NCBI RefSeq assembly: GCF_013255915.1
Contig: NZ_CP053896.1
Coordinates: 930,001 to 994,000 of the forward strand
From: Providencia rettgeri
GTDB taxonomy: Bacteria > Pseudomonadota > Gammaproteobacteria > Enterobacterales > Enterobacteriaceae
Direction: 5' to 3'
DNA: 64,000 bases
The translations under genes were made by a program, and so were the position numbers. This document shows, piece by piece, positions 43,040-51,723 of the stretch; position 1 is the stretch's first letter, and each line of letters begins with the position of its first letter. Under the pieces are notes generated by a model. The model made no database searches and had not been told where the DNA came from. It saw only the letters and a program-made list of their open reading frames with translations.

Positions 43040-44113
43040 TTATGGCTTGATGACGACTTTAATTGAGTCTGCCGATTTCGCCATGACAAAGGCTTCTTCC
43101 CAATCATCGATGGAATAGAAGTGAGTAACGATATCATCAGCACTAACTAAGCCACGGCTAAATAGGTCAATAGCGACTTCATAACTATATGGCCCTAAGT
43201 GAGCACCGCGGATATCGAGTTCTTTGCGGTCACCAATGATTGACCAGTCAACTGTTGTTTCTTTACCAAACACGCTGAATTCCACGAAACGGCCAAGTTT
43301 GCGGATCATTTCTAGCCCTTGAGTAACACCGATTGGTGCACCCGTTGCTTCAATATAAACGTCACAGCCATAGCCTTCAGTCATATCTTTGACTAATTTA
43401 ATCGCATCTTCTTTCAGTGGATTGATAACGACATCTGCACCAAATTTTTTTGCTAATTCAAGGCGCTCATCAATCGCATCAATGACAACCAGTTTTTTCG
43501 GCGTTTTTAATTTTGCGACTTGGATCATGCACAGCCCTAGTGGGCCTGCACCTGCAATGACGACGACGTCATTTAAATCAATATCACCACGGCGTACAGT
43601 GTGGATAGCACAAGCCATTGGCTCAATTAATGCGGCATCTTTATCAGATAGTTCATCAGGGATTTTATGAATAATGGCGCGTTCTGAAAAACGCATATAT
43701 TCAGCCATACCACCGTCGGCAACTTCTTTTTGGAAACCGTAAATATCATGGGTTTCACACATCCAGTATTTGCCAGACTTACAGAAACGGCACTCCCAGC
43801 AAGGGACTATCTGTTCCGCTAAGATGCGGTCGCCGATTTTCAGTTTGAATTTTTCAGCGGAGCCTTCACCGAGCTCTGCAACGCGGCCATAAAACTCATG
43901 GCCAGGAACTACTGGGGCTTTGATCCATGGGTCATCTCCCCAAAACATTTGAGCACCATCGTTGGCTTTACAGTCGCCAGCACAGATCCCGCACCCATCA
44001 ACTTTGATGACAACTTCTCTAAATCCTGGCGTTGGTCTTTTAATATTTTCAAAGCGATAATCATGTGGGCCATGACAAACAACTGCTTTCATTTTTTCAG
44101 GTAGGTTACTCAT
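43040..44113 (-). CDS. Zinc-dependent medium-chain dehydrogenase, polyol type (erythritol/threitol-like)
   Basis: 357 aa. Catalytic zinc ligands: Cys in DGCGICAGDCK and the His-Glu pair in VVPGHEFYGRV; structural zinc cysteines in CWECRFCKSGKYWMC. The NAD-binding loop is VIAGAGPLGLCM. Extra residues around FWGDDPWIKAPVV resemble the erythritol/L-threitol dehydrogenase group. As the promoter-proximal gene of the ABC operon it probably performs the first oxidation of the imported polyol. No kinase or isomerase is nearby, so the pathway is incomplete in this window. Confidence 0.8.
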   Translation of the reverse strand: MSNLPEKMKAVVCHGPHDYRFENIKRPTPGFREVVIKVDGCGICAGDCKANDGAQMFWGDDPWIKAPVVPGHEFYGRVAELGEGSAEKFKLKIGDRILAEQIVPCWECRFCKSGKYWMCETHDIYGFQKEVADGGMAEYMRFSERAIIHKIPDELSDKDAALIEPMACAIHTVRRGDIDLNDVVVIAGAGPLGLCMIQVAKLKTPKKLVVIDAIDERLELAKKFGADVVINPLKEDAIKLVKDMTEGYGCDVYIEATGAPIGVTQGLEMIRKLGRFVEFSVFGKETTVDWSIIGDRKELDIRGAHLGPYSYEVAIDLFSRGLVSADDIVTHFYSIDDWEEAFVMAKSADSIKVVIKP

Positions 44114-44143
44114 GTTCTAAGACCTCTTTCTAGTTGTTAACCC

Positions 44144-44163
44144 TAATGTTGACGTCAACATTA
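44144..44163. promoter_or_regulatory. 20-bp perfect palindrome, candidate LacI operator O1
   Basis: TAATGTTGACGTCAACATTA is fully self-complementary with a central CG, the hallmark of LacI-family sites. It lies 31 bp upstream of the dehydrogenase ATG, where it would block the promoter. Confidence 0.7.
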
Positions 44164-44277
44164 AGCGTTTTTTTATAACGCATTTGCTTTAGTTTTTTAA
44201 CGCTTAACTATCAATATTGATATGTATGTAAGAAAAATGGTTGTTTAGTGTTATAGATAAAATAAATTTTTTTTAAT

Positions 44278-44293
44278 ATGACGACGTCGTCAT
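44278..44293. promoter_or_regulatory. 16-bp perfect palindrome, candidate LacI operator O2
   Basis: ATGACGACGTCGTCAT shares the GACGTC core with O1; the centres are 132 bp apart, suitable for a repression loop. The remaining 44294-44846 interval is AT-rich with no gene seen. Confidence 0.55.
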
Positions 44294-44846
44294 TTTTGAA
44301 AGTCAGTATCTTAAAAACTAAAATTTGTGATTTAAGCCCTAATTTTAGTCACTTAATTGAGTACTTTCATTGGGAAATGAGACTGCCGAAACTGACTTTG
44401 TAACATGATGAAAATCATAATAAAAATCTTAATTCATTCCTTATTTTGTTTTTTTAAGAAATGAATATGAAGCCGAGTATAATTATTTTAACTATTTTCA
44501 GAAGTGGATATTTCATGCAAAAACATTTCAGCTCACATTTTTGAATGAAAACAAATTTAAACTACATTTAATAAAGAGATATTGAATGGCCAATAGGACA
44601 TTATTTTTAATTTATAAAATTTAATTTAAAAAATTACATAGAGTAATGAGTCATTTTGATACGCTGCCATAATATTTTCTTTGCAGATATACCTATAGGT
44701 ATTAAAAAATAGCTTTATACCTTGTAATTGTATTTTACCAATTAAGCAAAGTATAAAGCTAAATAGAGCCAAAGTTTAACTTCATTTTGTCAATAAAATC
44801 ATTTTGTTATATTCTAAAGAGGAGGAGGAAACCTCACACCCTAGTG

Positions 44847-46148
44847 TTAGACAATCATTGGTGCAATGATAAAACCGAAGGCGACACCTGCAATAATTCC
44901 ACCTAGCCCTGGTAGCATAAAGGGGTGATTTAAAATATATTTTCCAACCCGAGTAGACCCTGTAGAGTCGAATTCAATGGCTGCTAATGATGTTGGGTAA
45001 GTGGGTAAGACAAATACCCCGGTGACGGCGACAAAAGAGGCCAATATTGCCCATGTTGGGACATCTAAGGCAATGGCTAATGGAATAATTAACGGTGTTG
45101 TGGCACCTTGTGAATATAACAAGGCACAGGTTAAGAACAGAACTAAAGCCAATAAAATAGGATATGCAGATAACACATCTCCTGCGATGGCCTTGATTTG
45201 GTCCATATGGGCATCAACAAAAGTAGTGCCTAATGTCACGATTCCGAGGATCACCGCAAGAGAACTCATTCCTGAGCGGAATGTTGGTGCTAGTACAATG
45301 GAATCCGGTGATGTTTTACAGAAAACTACCATCAAACATGCTGCACTTAGCATACAAATGATGATGATATCTCGTGTTCCCATCGGCTTACCGATATCAA
45401 AACCAGGACGTAATTGTGGGAATGCAGCGAGGATCACGATAGCAATAGTGGCAATAATGAATAGAACAACAGAGAATTTTTCTCTCGTTGTGCTCTCGCC
45501 TTTTTTCTCTTCGTACTTATGCACTAAGCCTTTTTGCAAACGGTCTAGATAGACCTCATCGTTTTCAAGTTCGCAACCTTGACGTGATGCAATAAAAGCG
45601 GCAACCATGGCAGCAACAAAAGAGGCGGGTAAACATACTGACATGACAACGATAAAAGTGATGCCGTTACCTTCCATAATCGTCAACATCGCCGCCATTG
45701 CTGCACTGATTGGGGAGCCAGAAATAGCAATTTGTGAGGCAACCACTGAGCCTGCTAATGTTCTTGATGGTCGAATACCCGAATCTTTTGCAATTTCCGC
45801 TATCACAGGCAGCATAGAAAACACAATGAAACCTGTACCAGCCATGATAGTCATCACCCAAGTGGTGATTGGTGCGATTATATTTAAATACTTAGGATTT
45901 TTACGCATAAATTTACTGGCTAGGCGTACTAGATAATCCATCCCACCAGCAGCTTGTAATGCAGAAGCTGCTACCACGACCGTCATAATAATTAAAATAA
46001 CATCAACAGGGGGTGATCCAATGGGTAAACCAAACCCGATGGTTAATACAGCTAATCCTAATCCACCACAGAGTCCTATACCTATTCCGCCCATGCGAAT
46101 GCCAAAGAATATTGCACCTAATACAACAATGATTTCTAGCCAAACCAT
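44847..46148 (-). CDS. Dcu-family C4-dicarboxylate transporter
   Basis: 433 aa from the ATG at 46148 (GGAG six bases upstream; the frame is open to 46178). 10-12 membrane segments with Dcu signatures (GAIFFGIRMGGIGIGL, NPKYLNIIAPITTWVMTI, LPTYPTSLAAIEFDSTGSTR). DcuA/B proteins exchange or take up aspartate, fumarate, malate and succinate. Downstream of an Asp/Glu racemase gene, so aspartate (perhaps the D-form) is a likely substrate. It is not close enough to DcuA or DcuB for a symbol. Confidence 0.87.
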   Translation of the reverse strand: MVWLEIIVVLGAIFFGIRMGGIGIGLCGGLGLAVLTIGFGLPIGSPPVDVILIIMTVVVAASALQAAGGMDYLVRLASKFMRKNPKYLNIIAPITTWVMTIMAGTGFIVFSMLPVIAEIAKDSGIRPSRTLAGSVVASQIAISGSPISAAMAAMLTIMEGNGITFIVVMSVCLPASFVAAMVAAFIASRQGCELENDEVYLDRLQKGLVHKYEEKKGESTTREKFSVVLFIIATIAIVILAAFPQLRPGFDIGKPMGTRDIIIICMLSAACLMVVFCKTSPDSIVLAPTFRSGMSSLAVILGIVTLGTTFVDAHMDQIKAIAGDVLSAYPILLALVLFLTCALLYSQGATTPLIIPLAIALDVPTWAILASFVAVTGVFVLPTYPTSLAAIEFDSTGSTRVGKYILNHPFMLPGLGGIIAGVAFGFIIAPMIV

Positions 46149-46218
46149 AATCGTCTCCAATAGACAATATATTGTCATTAGTAATATTGAAAAATTAATT
46201 TTTGATAATTGATATAAG

Positions 46219-46947
46219 TTAAATATTTTTATTTATCATTAAATTTTGTTTTCCGACTCTGTTTTCATACCAGTGAATACTTGCTCTGACTAATGAGCTG
46301 GTTGAGTCGATATATTTATCTGGATAATTATTTATTTCATTTGCAAGAATGACGGGGACTTCGGTACAGCCAAGAACAATAACTTCAGCTCCTCGAGAAA
46401 ATAATGTCTCAGCTTGTTTTTTCATAATGGACTCAGCCATTTTTTTATTTCCTGACTTTAATAAATAAATGCTTTCCATTACATTTTCTTGGCTTTTTTT
46501 ATCAGGAGTAATGCAATTTAAATAATTTCTCTCTATTTTTTTTTGGTATAACCCCATATACATGGTGGCATTTGTTGCAAGTAATCCGATATTTTTTTTC
46601 TTAGTTACTAGTACTTCTTTCATTGTCGTTTCAACGATACTTAGCATATCGACGTGGCAAACCTCTTTCAGTTCACTAAACCAAAAATGTGCGGTATTAC
46701 AAGGTATAACAATGCATTCGGCACCTGCATTTTCTAGCTTTCTCAAATAGTCAGTCATTAAAGGTAGAGGAGATTCACCATGGTTTAATAGTGCGTCCGT
46801 TCGGTCTGGTATATCAGGAATAGATGATATAATTAAAGGAATATGCTCTTGGTCTCTATTTACCACGGTATAATTTACGAATTTATTAAATAAATCGACA
46901 GTAGCGGCAGGCCCCATACCACCTAATACACCAATTAAGCCTTTCAT
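46219..46947 (-). CDS. Aspartate/glutamate racemase family protein
   Basis: 242 aa from the ATG at 46947 (AGGGG eight bases upstream; an upstream extension to 47001 lacks a site). GVLGGMGPAATVDLF near the N-terminus and the two catalytic cysteines in VIPCNTAHFW and VLGCTEVPVI are those of the YgeA/aspartate racemase family. It would interconvert D- and L-aspartate or a related amino acid. It is followed by the Dcu transporter 70 bp later and is divergent from a LysR regulator: a small amino-acid utilisation unit. Confidence 0.85.
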   Translation of the reverse strand: MKGLIGVLGGMGPAATVDLFNKFVNYTVVNRDQEHIPLIISSIPDIPDRTDALLNHGESPLPLMTDYLRKLENAGAECIVIPCNTAHFWFSELKEVCHVDMLSIVETTMKEVLVTKKKNIGLLATNATMYMGLYQKKIERNYLNCITPDKKSQENVMESIYLLKSGNKKMAESIMKKQAETLFSRGAEVIVLGCTEVPVILANEINNYPDKYIDSTSSLVRASIHWYENRVGKQNLMINKNI

Positions 46948-47132
46948 TTTAATACCCCTGCATTTCATTAGTCTTTTTATAAAATAAAAAACAATAAGCA
47001 CTTATCTTTATTAATTTATTTAACATATACTTTAATGTTAAAATGGTTATTAACTTATTTATAACTGCCTAGCCTGTGGTTAATATTTATCAATGTTTAT
47101 CTAAAATGAGAAATGCAAGTAAGTATGGTTTG

Positions 47133-47147
47133 ATGCAAGATATGCAT
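47133..47147. promoter_or_regulatory. Candidate LysR box (T-N11-A)
   Basis: ATGCAAGATATGCAT is an inverted repeat with T-N11-A spacing, in the divergent AT-rich region 46948-47407 between the racemase and the LysR gene. Nothing else is seen in that interval. Confidence 0.45.
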
Positions 47148-47407
47148 TAAGAGTTTTTATTCAAAATAAAAGCATTTTTATAAATGGCTCTGAAAGCCTG
47201 AATAGACTGGGCTCTATGGATTAAAAAAATCAAATGAAATTAATTTTTGATTTTTGTTAATGTTTTAAATGGTAGGTCTATGCATAATACAAATAACGCC
47301 ACTACAAATTTAGTTTGATTATTTAACCAGTCATTAACTTAAAATATCAATAAAAATACTTTTGATTTTTTATATTTTAACAGCAAGTCAATTTAAGGCT
47401 TAATAAG

Positions 47408-48316
47408 ATGAAAAATATAGAAACAAAATGGCTATATGATTTTTTAACACTAGAATCGTGCCGACATTTTTCTCATGCAGCAGAACAGCGAAGTATTTCT
47501 CAGCCCGCATTTAGCCGTCGTATTAAAGCTTTAGAGGAAGCTATTGGCGTTGAATTATTTGATAGAACGACGTCCCCTTTACAGTTGTCTGAAGAGGGCA
47601 AAATTTTTCATTCTCAAGCGCGTAGTTTATTACAACAACTGGAATGTAACTTAAATGAATTATCCGGCCATAATGTATTGAGCCTACCGAATATTAAAAT
47701 TGCTGCTGCTCATTCGTTGTCGTTAACATTGCTCCCAAAATTAGTTCACGGGCTGTCTGGTTACGGTGGAGAATTTGTTTACCATGTTGAGGCTATTGAT
47801 GTCGTACAAGTTGTGAACACATTGAGAGAAGGGAAAAGTGATTTTATTATCTCATTTTATGATGAAGATTTAATGCAATCACCATTTTCCTCATTGAATG
47901 TATTTGAATCTGAATTATACCCAATTTGTGCAGCGGATGAGCAGGGTAAGCCGCTATTTGACATCTATCAACCTCAAGTGCCGCTGCTGAATTATACCAG
48001 TGCTTCATATATGGGAAGATTAGTTAATCGTCGGTTAAGTGAGTTTGGTGCGATCAATTCAAAAACACTTTTTATGTCATCAATGAGTGAGTTACTAAAA
48101 AATATGGCTTTGGATGGCCATGGTATAGCATGGTTACCCATTTATTCTGTAGTGAATGAATTGAAAGAAAAAAAACTCGTTTGTTTGGATACACCTGAAT
48201 TAACGATACCTATCCAAGCGTATATTTACCGCATGGATACACGACTAAATAAAACTGCAGAGGATTTTTGGCGTATTTTGAAAAAAAATATTCCAGAGGA
48301 TTTACGGAATTTATAG
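47408..48316 (+). CDS. LysR-family regulator, HypT (YjiE)-like
   Basis: 302 aa. N-terminal HTH with TKWLYDFLTLESCRHFSHAA and SQPAFSRRIKALEEAIGVEL; the effector domain includes IKIAAAHSLSLTLLPKLV, PLLNYTSASYMGRLVNR, SSMSELLKNMALDGHGIAWL and IPIQAYIYRMDTRLN, which closely track E. coli HypT, the hypochlorite-responsive factor. Divergence from the racemase-dcu pair suggests it controls that unit, so it may be a paralogue with an amino-acid ligand rather than HypT itself. Confidence 0.85.
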   Translation: MKNIETKWLYDFLTLESCRHFSHAAEQRSISQPAFSRRIKALEEAIGVELFDRTTSPLQLSEEGKIFHSQARSLLQQLECNLNELSGHNVLSLPNIKIAAAHSLSLTLLPKLVHGLSGYGGEFVYHVEAIDVVQVVNTLREGKSDFIISFYDEDLMQSPFSSLNVFESELYPICAADEQGKPLFDIYQPQVPLLNYTSASYMGRLVNRRLSEFGAINSKTLFMSSMSELLKNMALDGHGIAWLPIYSVVNELKEKKLVCLDTPELTIPIQAYIYRMDTRLNKTAEDFWRILKKNIPEDLRNL

Positions 48317-48337
48317 TGGGGAAAGGTAATTTATAAG

Positions 48338-48369
48338 TAAATAACCTGCGAATATAAGCAGGTTATTTA
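48338..48369. terminator. Bidirectional hairpin between lysR and mgtC-like gene
   Basis: A 12-bp stem TAAATAACCTGC / GCAGGTTATTTA with an 8-nt loop lies between convergent stops. Confidence 0.7.
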
Positions 48370-48420
48370 AGTAATTCGCCTTTTATTTAGCGGAAATATA
48401 ACACCTTAAAAGTGAGAAAA

Positions 48421-49134
48421 TTAATGATCTAGAGAAACAGAATGCACATATTCCAACTGTTTTAAAGAACAGTAAAATTCAGGTAAAGTGATTTTTTGGC
48501 GTACTAATAGCTTTAAATTTACCTCGACGCGCTCTTTCTTGATATCTCTGATAGTGAGATTCTCAATTAAGTCCTTATGGTTTTTTAGATACTCAATAAG
48601 TAAAGGTACACCTTTTTCATGAGTAAATAGCATACGAACTTTAATTTTTCCTAGTTTTTGGTTTTTCATCTGAAATAATGCAACTTGGGGGCTGAGTTGT
48701 ATTGCTAAGAAAAAAAGAACTGTAACTATGACCGCATGCCAGTAGAACCCGGAACCGCATGCAATTCCAACACCGGCAGATGCCCAAACAATGGCTGCGG
48801 TTGTTAGGCCTGAAATTGCATCATCACGTCGATGTAATATAACGCCAGCACCTAGAAAGCCTACTCCACTAATTATTTGTGCAGCTAATCTCATTGGGTC
48901 GCTACGTATATTGTCAGAGATATTGGCGTAATACTCCGCTGACTGAATAGAAACTATGGTTAATAAACAGCTAGCAACGGCAATAATGACACAAGTTTTA
49001 AAACCAACAGGCTTTCCCTTTGATTCACGTTCTAGGCCAATTAAGCCGCCTAAAACAAAGGCGGCCAGCAGTTTAGAAATACTTGATAGTGATAAAGGGC
49101 CAATGGTGTCGACAAACTGTATAAATAAATCCAT
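48421..49134 (-). CDS. MgtC/SapB family membrane protein
   Basis: 237 aa. Four or five membrane segments carry the MgtC signatures LGGLIGLERESKGKPVGFKT and RLAAQIISGVGFLGAGVILH, followed by a soluble C-terminal domain of about 80 residues. The family includes MgtC, which modulates ATP synthase and supports growth at low Mg2+, and SapB-type proteins of unknown role. No mgtB or leader typical of mgtCB is nearby, so a SapB-type assignment is safer. Confidence 0.85.
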   Translation of the reverse strand: MDLFIQFVDTIGPLSLSSISKLLAAFVLGGLIGLERESKGKPVGFKTCVIIAVASCLLTIVSIQSAEYYANISDNIRSDPMRLAAQIISGVGFLGAGVILHRRDDAISGLTTAAIVWASAGVGIACGSGFYWHAVIVTVLFFLAIQLSPQVALFQMKNQKLGKIKVRMLFTHEKGVPLLIEYLKNHKDLIENLTIRDIKKERVEVNLKLLVRQKITLPEFYCSLKQLEYVHSVSLDH

Positions 49135-49179
49135 GGCTTGCTCCTGACGTAGCCTTAGCCTTTCCTCGATTTTTACTGT

Positions 49180-49306
49180 GTATACTCGTAATCCTTCAAG
49201 TTGCAGTGGTGTTGACTACGCTCAGCTAGCCGAGTCACATAGTTTATTTATGTTCCCCATCTATCTTCGCTTGTCGCCTACCTGCAACTCAAATTATTTG
49301 GGTATA
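49180..49306. repeat. ERIC element (about 127 bp), overlapping the 3' end of the MFS gene
   Basis: The ends TATACTC and GGGTATA and the interior (ccttcaagttgcagtggtgt, gagtcacatagtttatttatg, ttcgcttgtcgcctacctgc) match ERIC. Its right end supplies the last codons and stop of the minus-strand MFS gene. Confidence 0.85.
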
Positions 49307-50544
49307 GCAACGTTATTTACTACTTTTTCACCTTCGTTATTTTTCTTTTTAGATACGTCGTCTTTAAAGAAGAAGATAAAGAAAACGGTGACAACAGCGG
49401 CGACGATAGCCGGGTAATGCCAGAATGTTCCCCATTGTGGCAATGCTGCGCTACCTGTCTCTGTGACAGTTGAATTAAAGATTTCACCACAAATTGTTGA
49501 AGCAAATAATAAGCCAAAGCCATTTGAAACAATAAAGCGTAAACCCTGAGCTTGCGCTCTGATCTCAGGTTTGGCTTTACGGTCAACGTAGATATCACCT
49601 GCTGTAAAGAAGAAGTCCCAGCATAATCCTTGAAGCATCAACCCTATAATAATGAAGTAAAAACCGGAATCTACTGCGGCATAGGAGAATAGCATTGAGC
49701 GAATAATCCAACTTACCGCGCCAAGAAGTAAGGTAATTTTGAAACCGAACTTCATTAAGAAGAAGGACAGAACGAACATAAATAGGACTTCACATGCAAT
49801 ACCAATTTGCATGATAGATGCCGCATTATCGAATCCCAGTGTTTTAATAAATACAGGAATATAAGCGGAGTAAGCTGTTTTCGGTATCATTAATACAAAG
49901 ATGCTAAACATTAAGATAGCGAAATAGCGGTCTTTGAATAATGAAAGTGCATCTAAGCATAGAATATCTCTAGCGGAGAAAGGTTTACCTTTCGCTTTTG
50001 GCGGTGTATTTGGCAAAGTAAAGCAGTAAAAGCCTAATAATACAGCAACAGCTGATGCGATATACCAAGTCATGGTACTACCTGAAAAGCCCATTTCTCC
50101 TAATATAAATCCGATAGCCATAAAACCGAATGTGCCAAATACACGAATAATAGGGAAATATTTCACGCCATTAATATGAGAGAAGCTGATGCTATTAGAG
50201 AGTGCAGTTGTTGGATAAAACAGTAGCCCAATAATGAAAATCATAAACAGGGTCATACCGCTATTTTGTGCCTCAATAAATTGAGGAACACATAGAATAA
50301 CGGCCGCATTAATTAAATGCAGTGTTCCCATTACCTTTTGTGAGGCAAAGAAGCGGTCTGCAACCATACCAATAAATAAAGGAGAAATAATGGTTGCCAC
50401 ACCTAATAAAGCGTAGGCATTACCAATAATATTTGCCATCCCATAAGTACTTAACACGAGTCCCATTGTCATATTCCATGCCCCTTGCATGAAATATTGC
50501 ACAAACATCATAATGAGTAAGCGAGAGGTTATTTTCATATCCAT
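49294..50544 (-). CDS. MFS nucleoside:H+ symporter family (NupG/YegT-like) transporter
   Basis: 416 aa, 12 membrane segments. MMFVQYFMQGAWNMTMGLVL at the start, ISPLFIGMVADRFFASQKVM after segment 2 and GLMLQGLCWDFFFTAGDIYV in the second half are characteristic of the NHS family. The C-terminal four residues (AIPK) and stop come from the ERIC element. It begins 15 bp after the PhnP-like gene, so they form one unit. Substrate probably a nucleoside or nucleoside-like glycoside; not proven. Confidence 0.85.
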   Translation of the reverse strand: MDMKITSRLLIMMFVQYFMQGAWNMTMGLVLSTYGMANIIGNAYALLGVATIISPLFIGMVADRFFASQKVMGTLHLINAAVILCVPQFIEAQNSGMTLFMIFIIGLLFYPTTALSNSISFSHINGVKYFPIIRVFGTFGFMAIGFILGEMGFSGSTMTWYIASAVAVLLGFYCFTLPNTPPKAKGKPFSARDILCLDALSLFKDRYFAILMFSIFVLMIPKTAYSAYIPVFIKTLGFDNAASIMQIGIACEVLFMFVLSFFLMKFGFKITLLLGAVSWIIRSMLFSYAAVDSGFYFIIIGLMLQGLCWDFFFTAGDIYVDRKAKPEIRAQAQGLRFIVSNGFGLLFASTICGEIFNSTVTETGSAALPQWGTFWHYPAIVAAVVTVFFIFFFKDDVSKKKNNEGEKVVNNVAIPK

Positions 50545-50558
50545 GATTAGTTTTCCTC

Positions 50559-51380
50559 TTAATGTGCTTCTAGCGTTAATCCGTCATAAGCAACACGGAT
50601 ATTATAAGGTGCACAAATCGCTTCTAATTCTTCATGAAGTAATTTGCCACTATGGGAAATATGTGAAACAGCAATTTGAGTTTCTGAATGCAGACAGCCT
50701 TGTTGTTGCAGTTTTTCTTTGGCTGCAAATACAGTTTCTAAGCTCATGTGGTTATCTGTACAGTTTTTCCCATTGAGTCCGTAAGTGCATTCAAATACGA
50801 CAATATCAAGCTGTTTATTTTCCAACCATTTCCATGTTAATTCAGGGAACCAACCTGAATCATGTCCATAAAAAATAGCTTTCCCAGCTTTTTCAATGTG
50901 ATAGACGTAGCACAATTCCCATTTAGCATGGTTTGCGAGTAATGGCGTAATTTTATAACCATTTCTTTCTACAGTGACAAAAGGGATTAAGCAGTGGAAA
51001 TCGAAACGTTCTTTGCTATAGCCAGGCAGAACATCAAGGCAGCCATTAATTGCTCGGTCATTACCAAAAATATGTAATGGATGGTAAATTTCAAAACCAT
51101 AACCTTCCATGCGGCTAAATAAATCACCGACATTAAAATGGTCAGGGTGAGTATGGGTAAATAGCAGGCTTTCAAACTTGGTTGCATCCATTCCATCACG
51201 CATTAACTGATAGCTAAATGTCGGGGAAACATCGATCAGCATAAGATCATCTACAATAGCGGAAGAATGGGTTCTAATATCTTTCCCCCCGAGCTCTCTT
51301 GCTCTCTGGCAGTGCTCACAACGGCAGAAAGGATTTGGTATACCTTCAGAAGCCGCGGTGCCTAAGAAGTGAATTTTCAT
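50559..51380 (-). CDS. PhnP-like metallo-beta-lactamase-fold phosphodiesterase
   Basis: 273 aa. N-terminal GTAASEGIPNPFCRCEHCQRAR carries the Cys-rich insertion of PhnP-type enzymes; metal ligands lie in LLFTHTHPDHFNVGDL, GHDSGW and the late His in ISHSGKLLHEEL. PhnP cleaves 5-phosphoribosyl 1,2-cyclic phosphate, and relatives hydrolyse other cyclic phosphodiesters. Co-transcribed with a nucleoside-type MFS and divergent from a LacI-SBP regulator, it probably processes an imported (phospho)nucleoside-like compound. No phn operon is present here. Confidence 0.8.
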   Translation of the reverse strand: MKIHFLGTAASEGIPNPFCRCEHCQRARELGGKDIRTHSSAIVDDLMLIDVSPTFSYQLMRDGMDATKFESLLFTHTHPDHFNVGDLFSRMEGYGFEIYHPLHIFGNDRAINGCLDVLPGYSKERFDFHCLIPFVTVERNGYKITPLLANHAKWELCYVYHIEKAGKAIFYGHDSGWFPELTWKWLENKQLDIVVFECTYGLNGKNCTDNHMSLETVFAAKEKLQQQGCLHSETQIAVSHISHSGKLLHEELEAICAPYNIRVAYDGLTLEAH

Positions 51381-51458
51381 AATAATTACCTATATTTTAT
51401 TGTTTTATATGTATTTTTTTTAACCCTGATGTTGGCATTCAAATAAAAAACAAAGATA

Positions 51459-51472
51459 TTTGAACGTTCCAA
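51459..51472. promoter_or_regulatory. GAACGTTC-centred candidate LacI operator, PhnP side
   Basis: TTTGAACGTTCCAA contains the perfect palindrome GAACGTTC with a central CG and lies about 80 bp upstream of the PhnP-like start. Confidence 0.65.
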
Positions 51473-51639
51473 TAATAATATTGGGGATTACTTTTGCCAA
51501 TAAATGTTATTTTGATCAGTGATCTCATTCAAAGAATATTTTCAATGATATTGATTTTATTGATTTTTATTTTTACATTGGAAAATGGCAATAAAAAAAG
51601 TATTTATATTACTATCTTGCTTTATAAAAGAATTAATCA

Positions 51640-51652
51640 TGGAACGTTCAAA
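51640..51652. promoter_or_regulatory. GAACGTTC-centred candidate LacI operator, regulator side
   Basis: TGGAACGTTCAAA is the exact reverse complement of the core of the left site; the centres are 180 bp apart. It lies about 70 bp before the regulator's ATG, suited to autoregulation. Confidence 0.65.
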
Positions 51653-51723
51653 GTAATTATCAGTAGTCGCGATAAATAATTCAGGTATGCTATTGGTAGC
51701 AACAACCAAGGTGAAAAAAACAG

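Larger units (their letters stand above)
51381..51723. promoter_or_regulatory. Divergent control region of the PhnP-like/LacI-SBP unit
   Basis: An AT-rich 343-bp interval without a gene. It holds two inverted copies of TTTGAACGTTCCA near its two ends and a CCAATA-N4-TATTGG hairpin at 51469-51484. Confidence 0.6.

Noticed and set aside
45001..45936. Long plus-strand ORFs (183 and 109 codons) opposite the Dcu transporter
   Set aside because: Antisense shadows of a membrane protein gene with clear family signatures.
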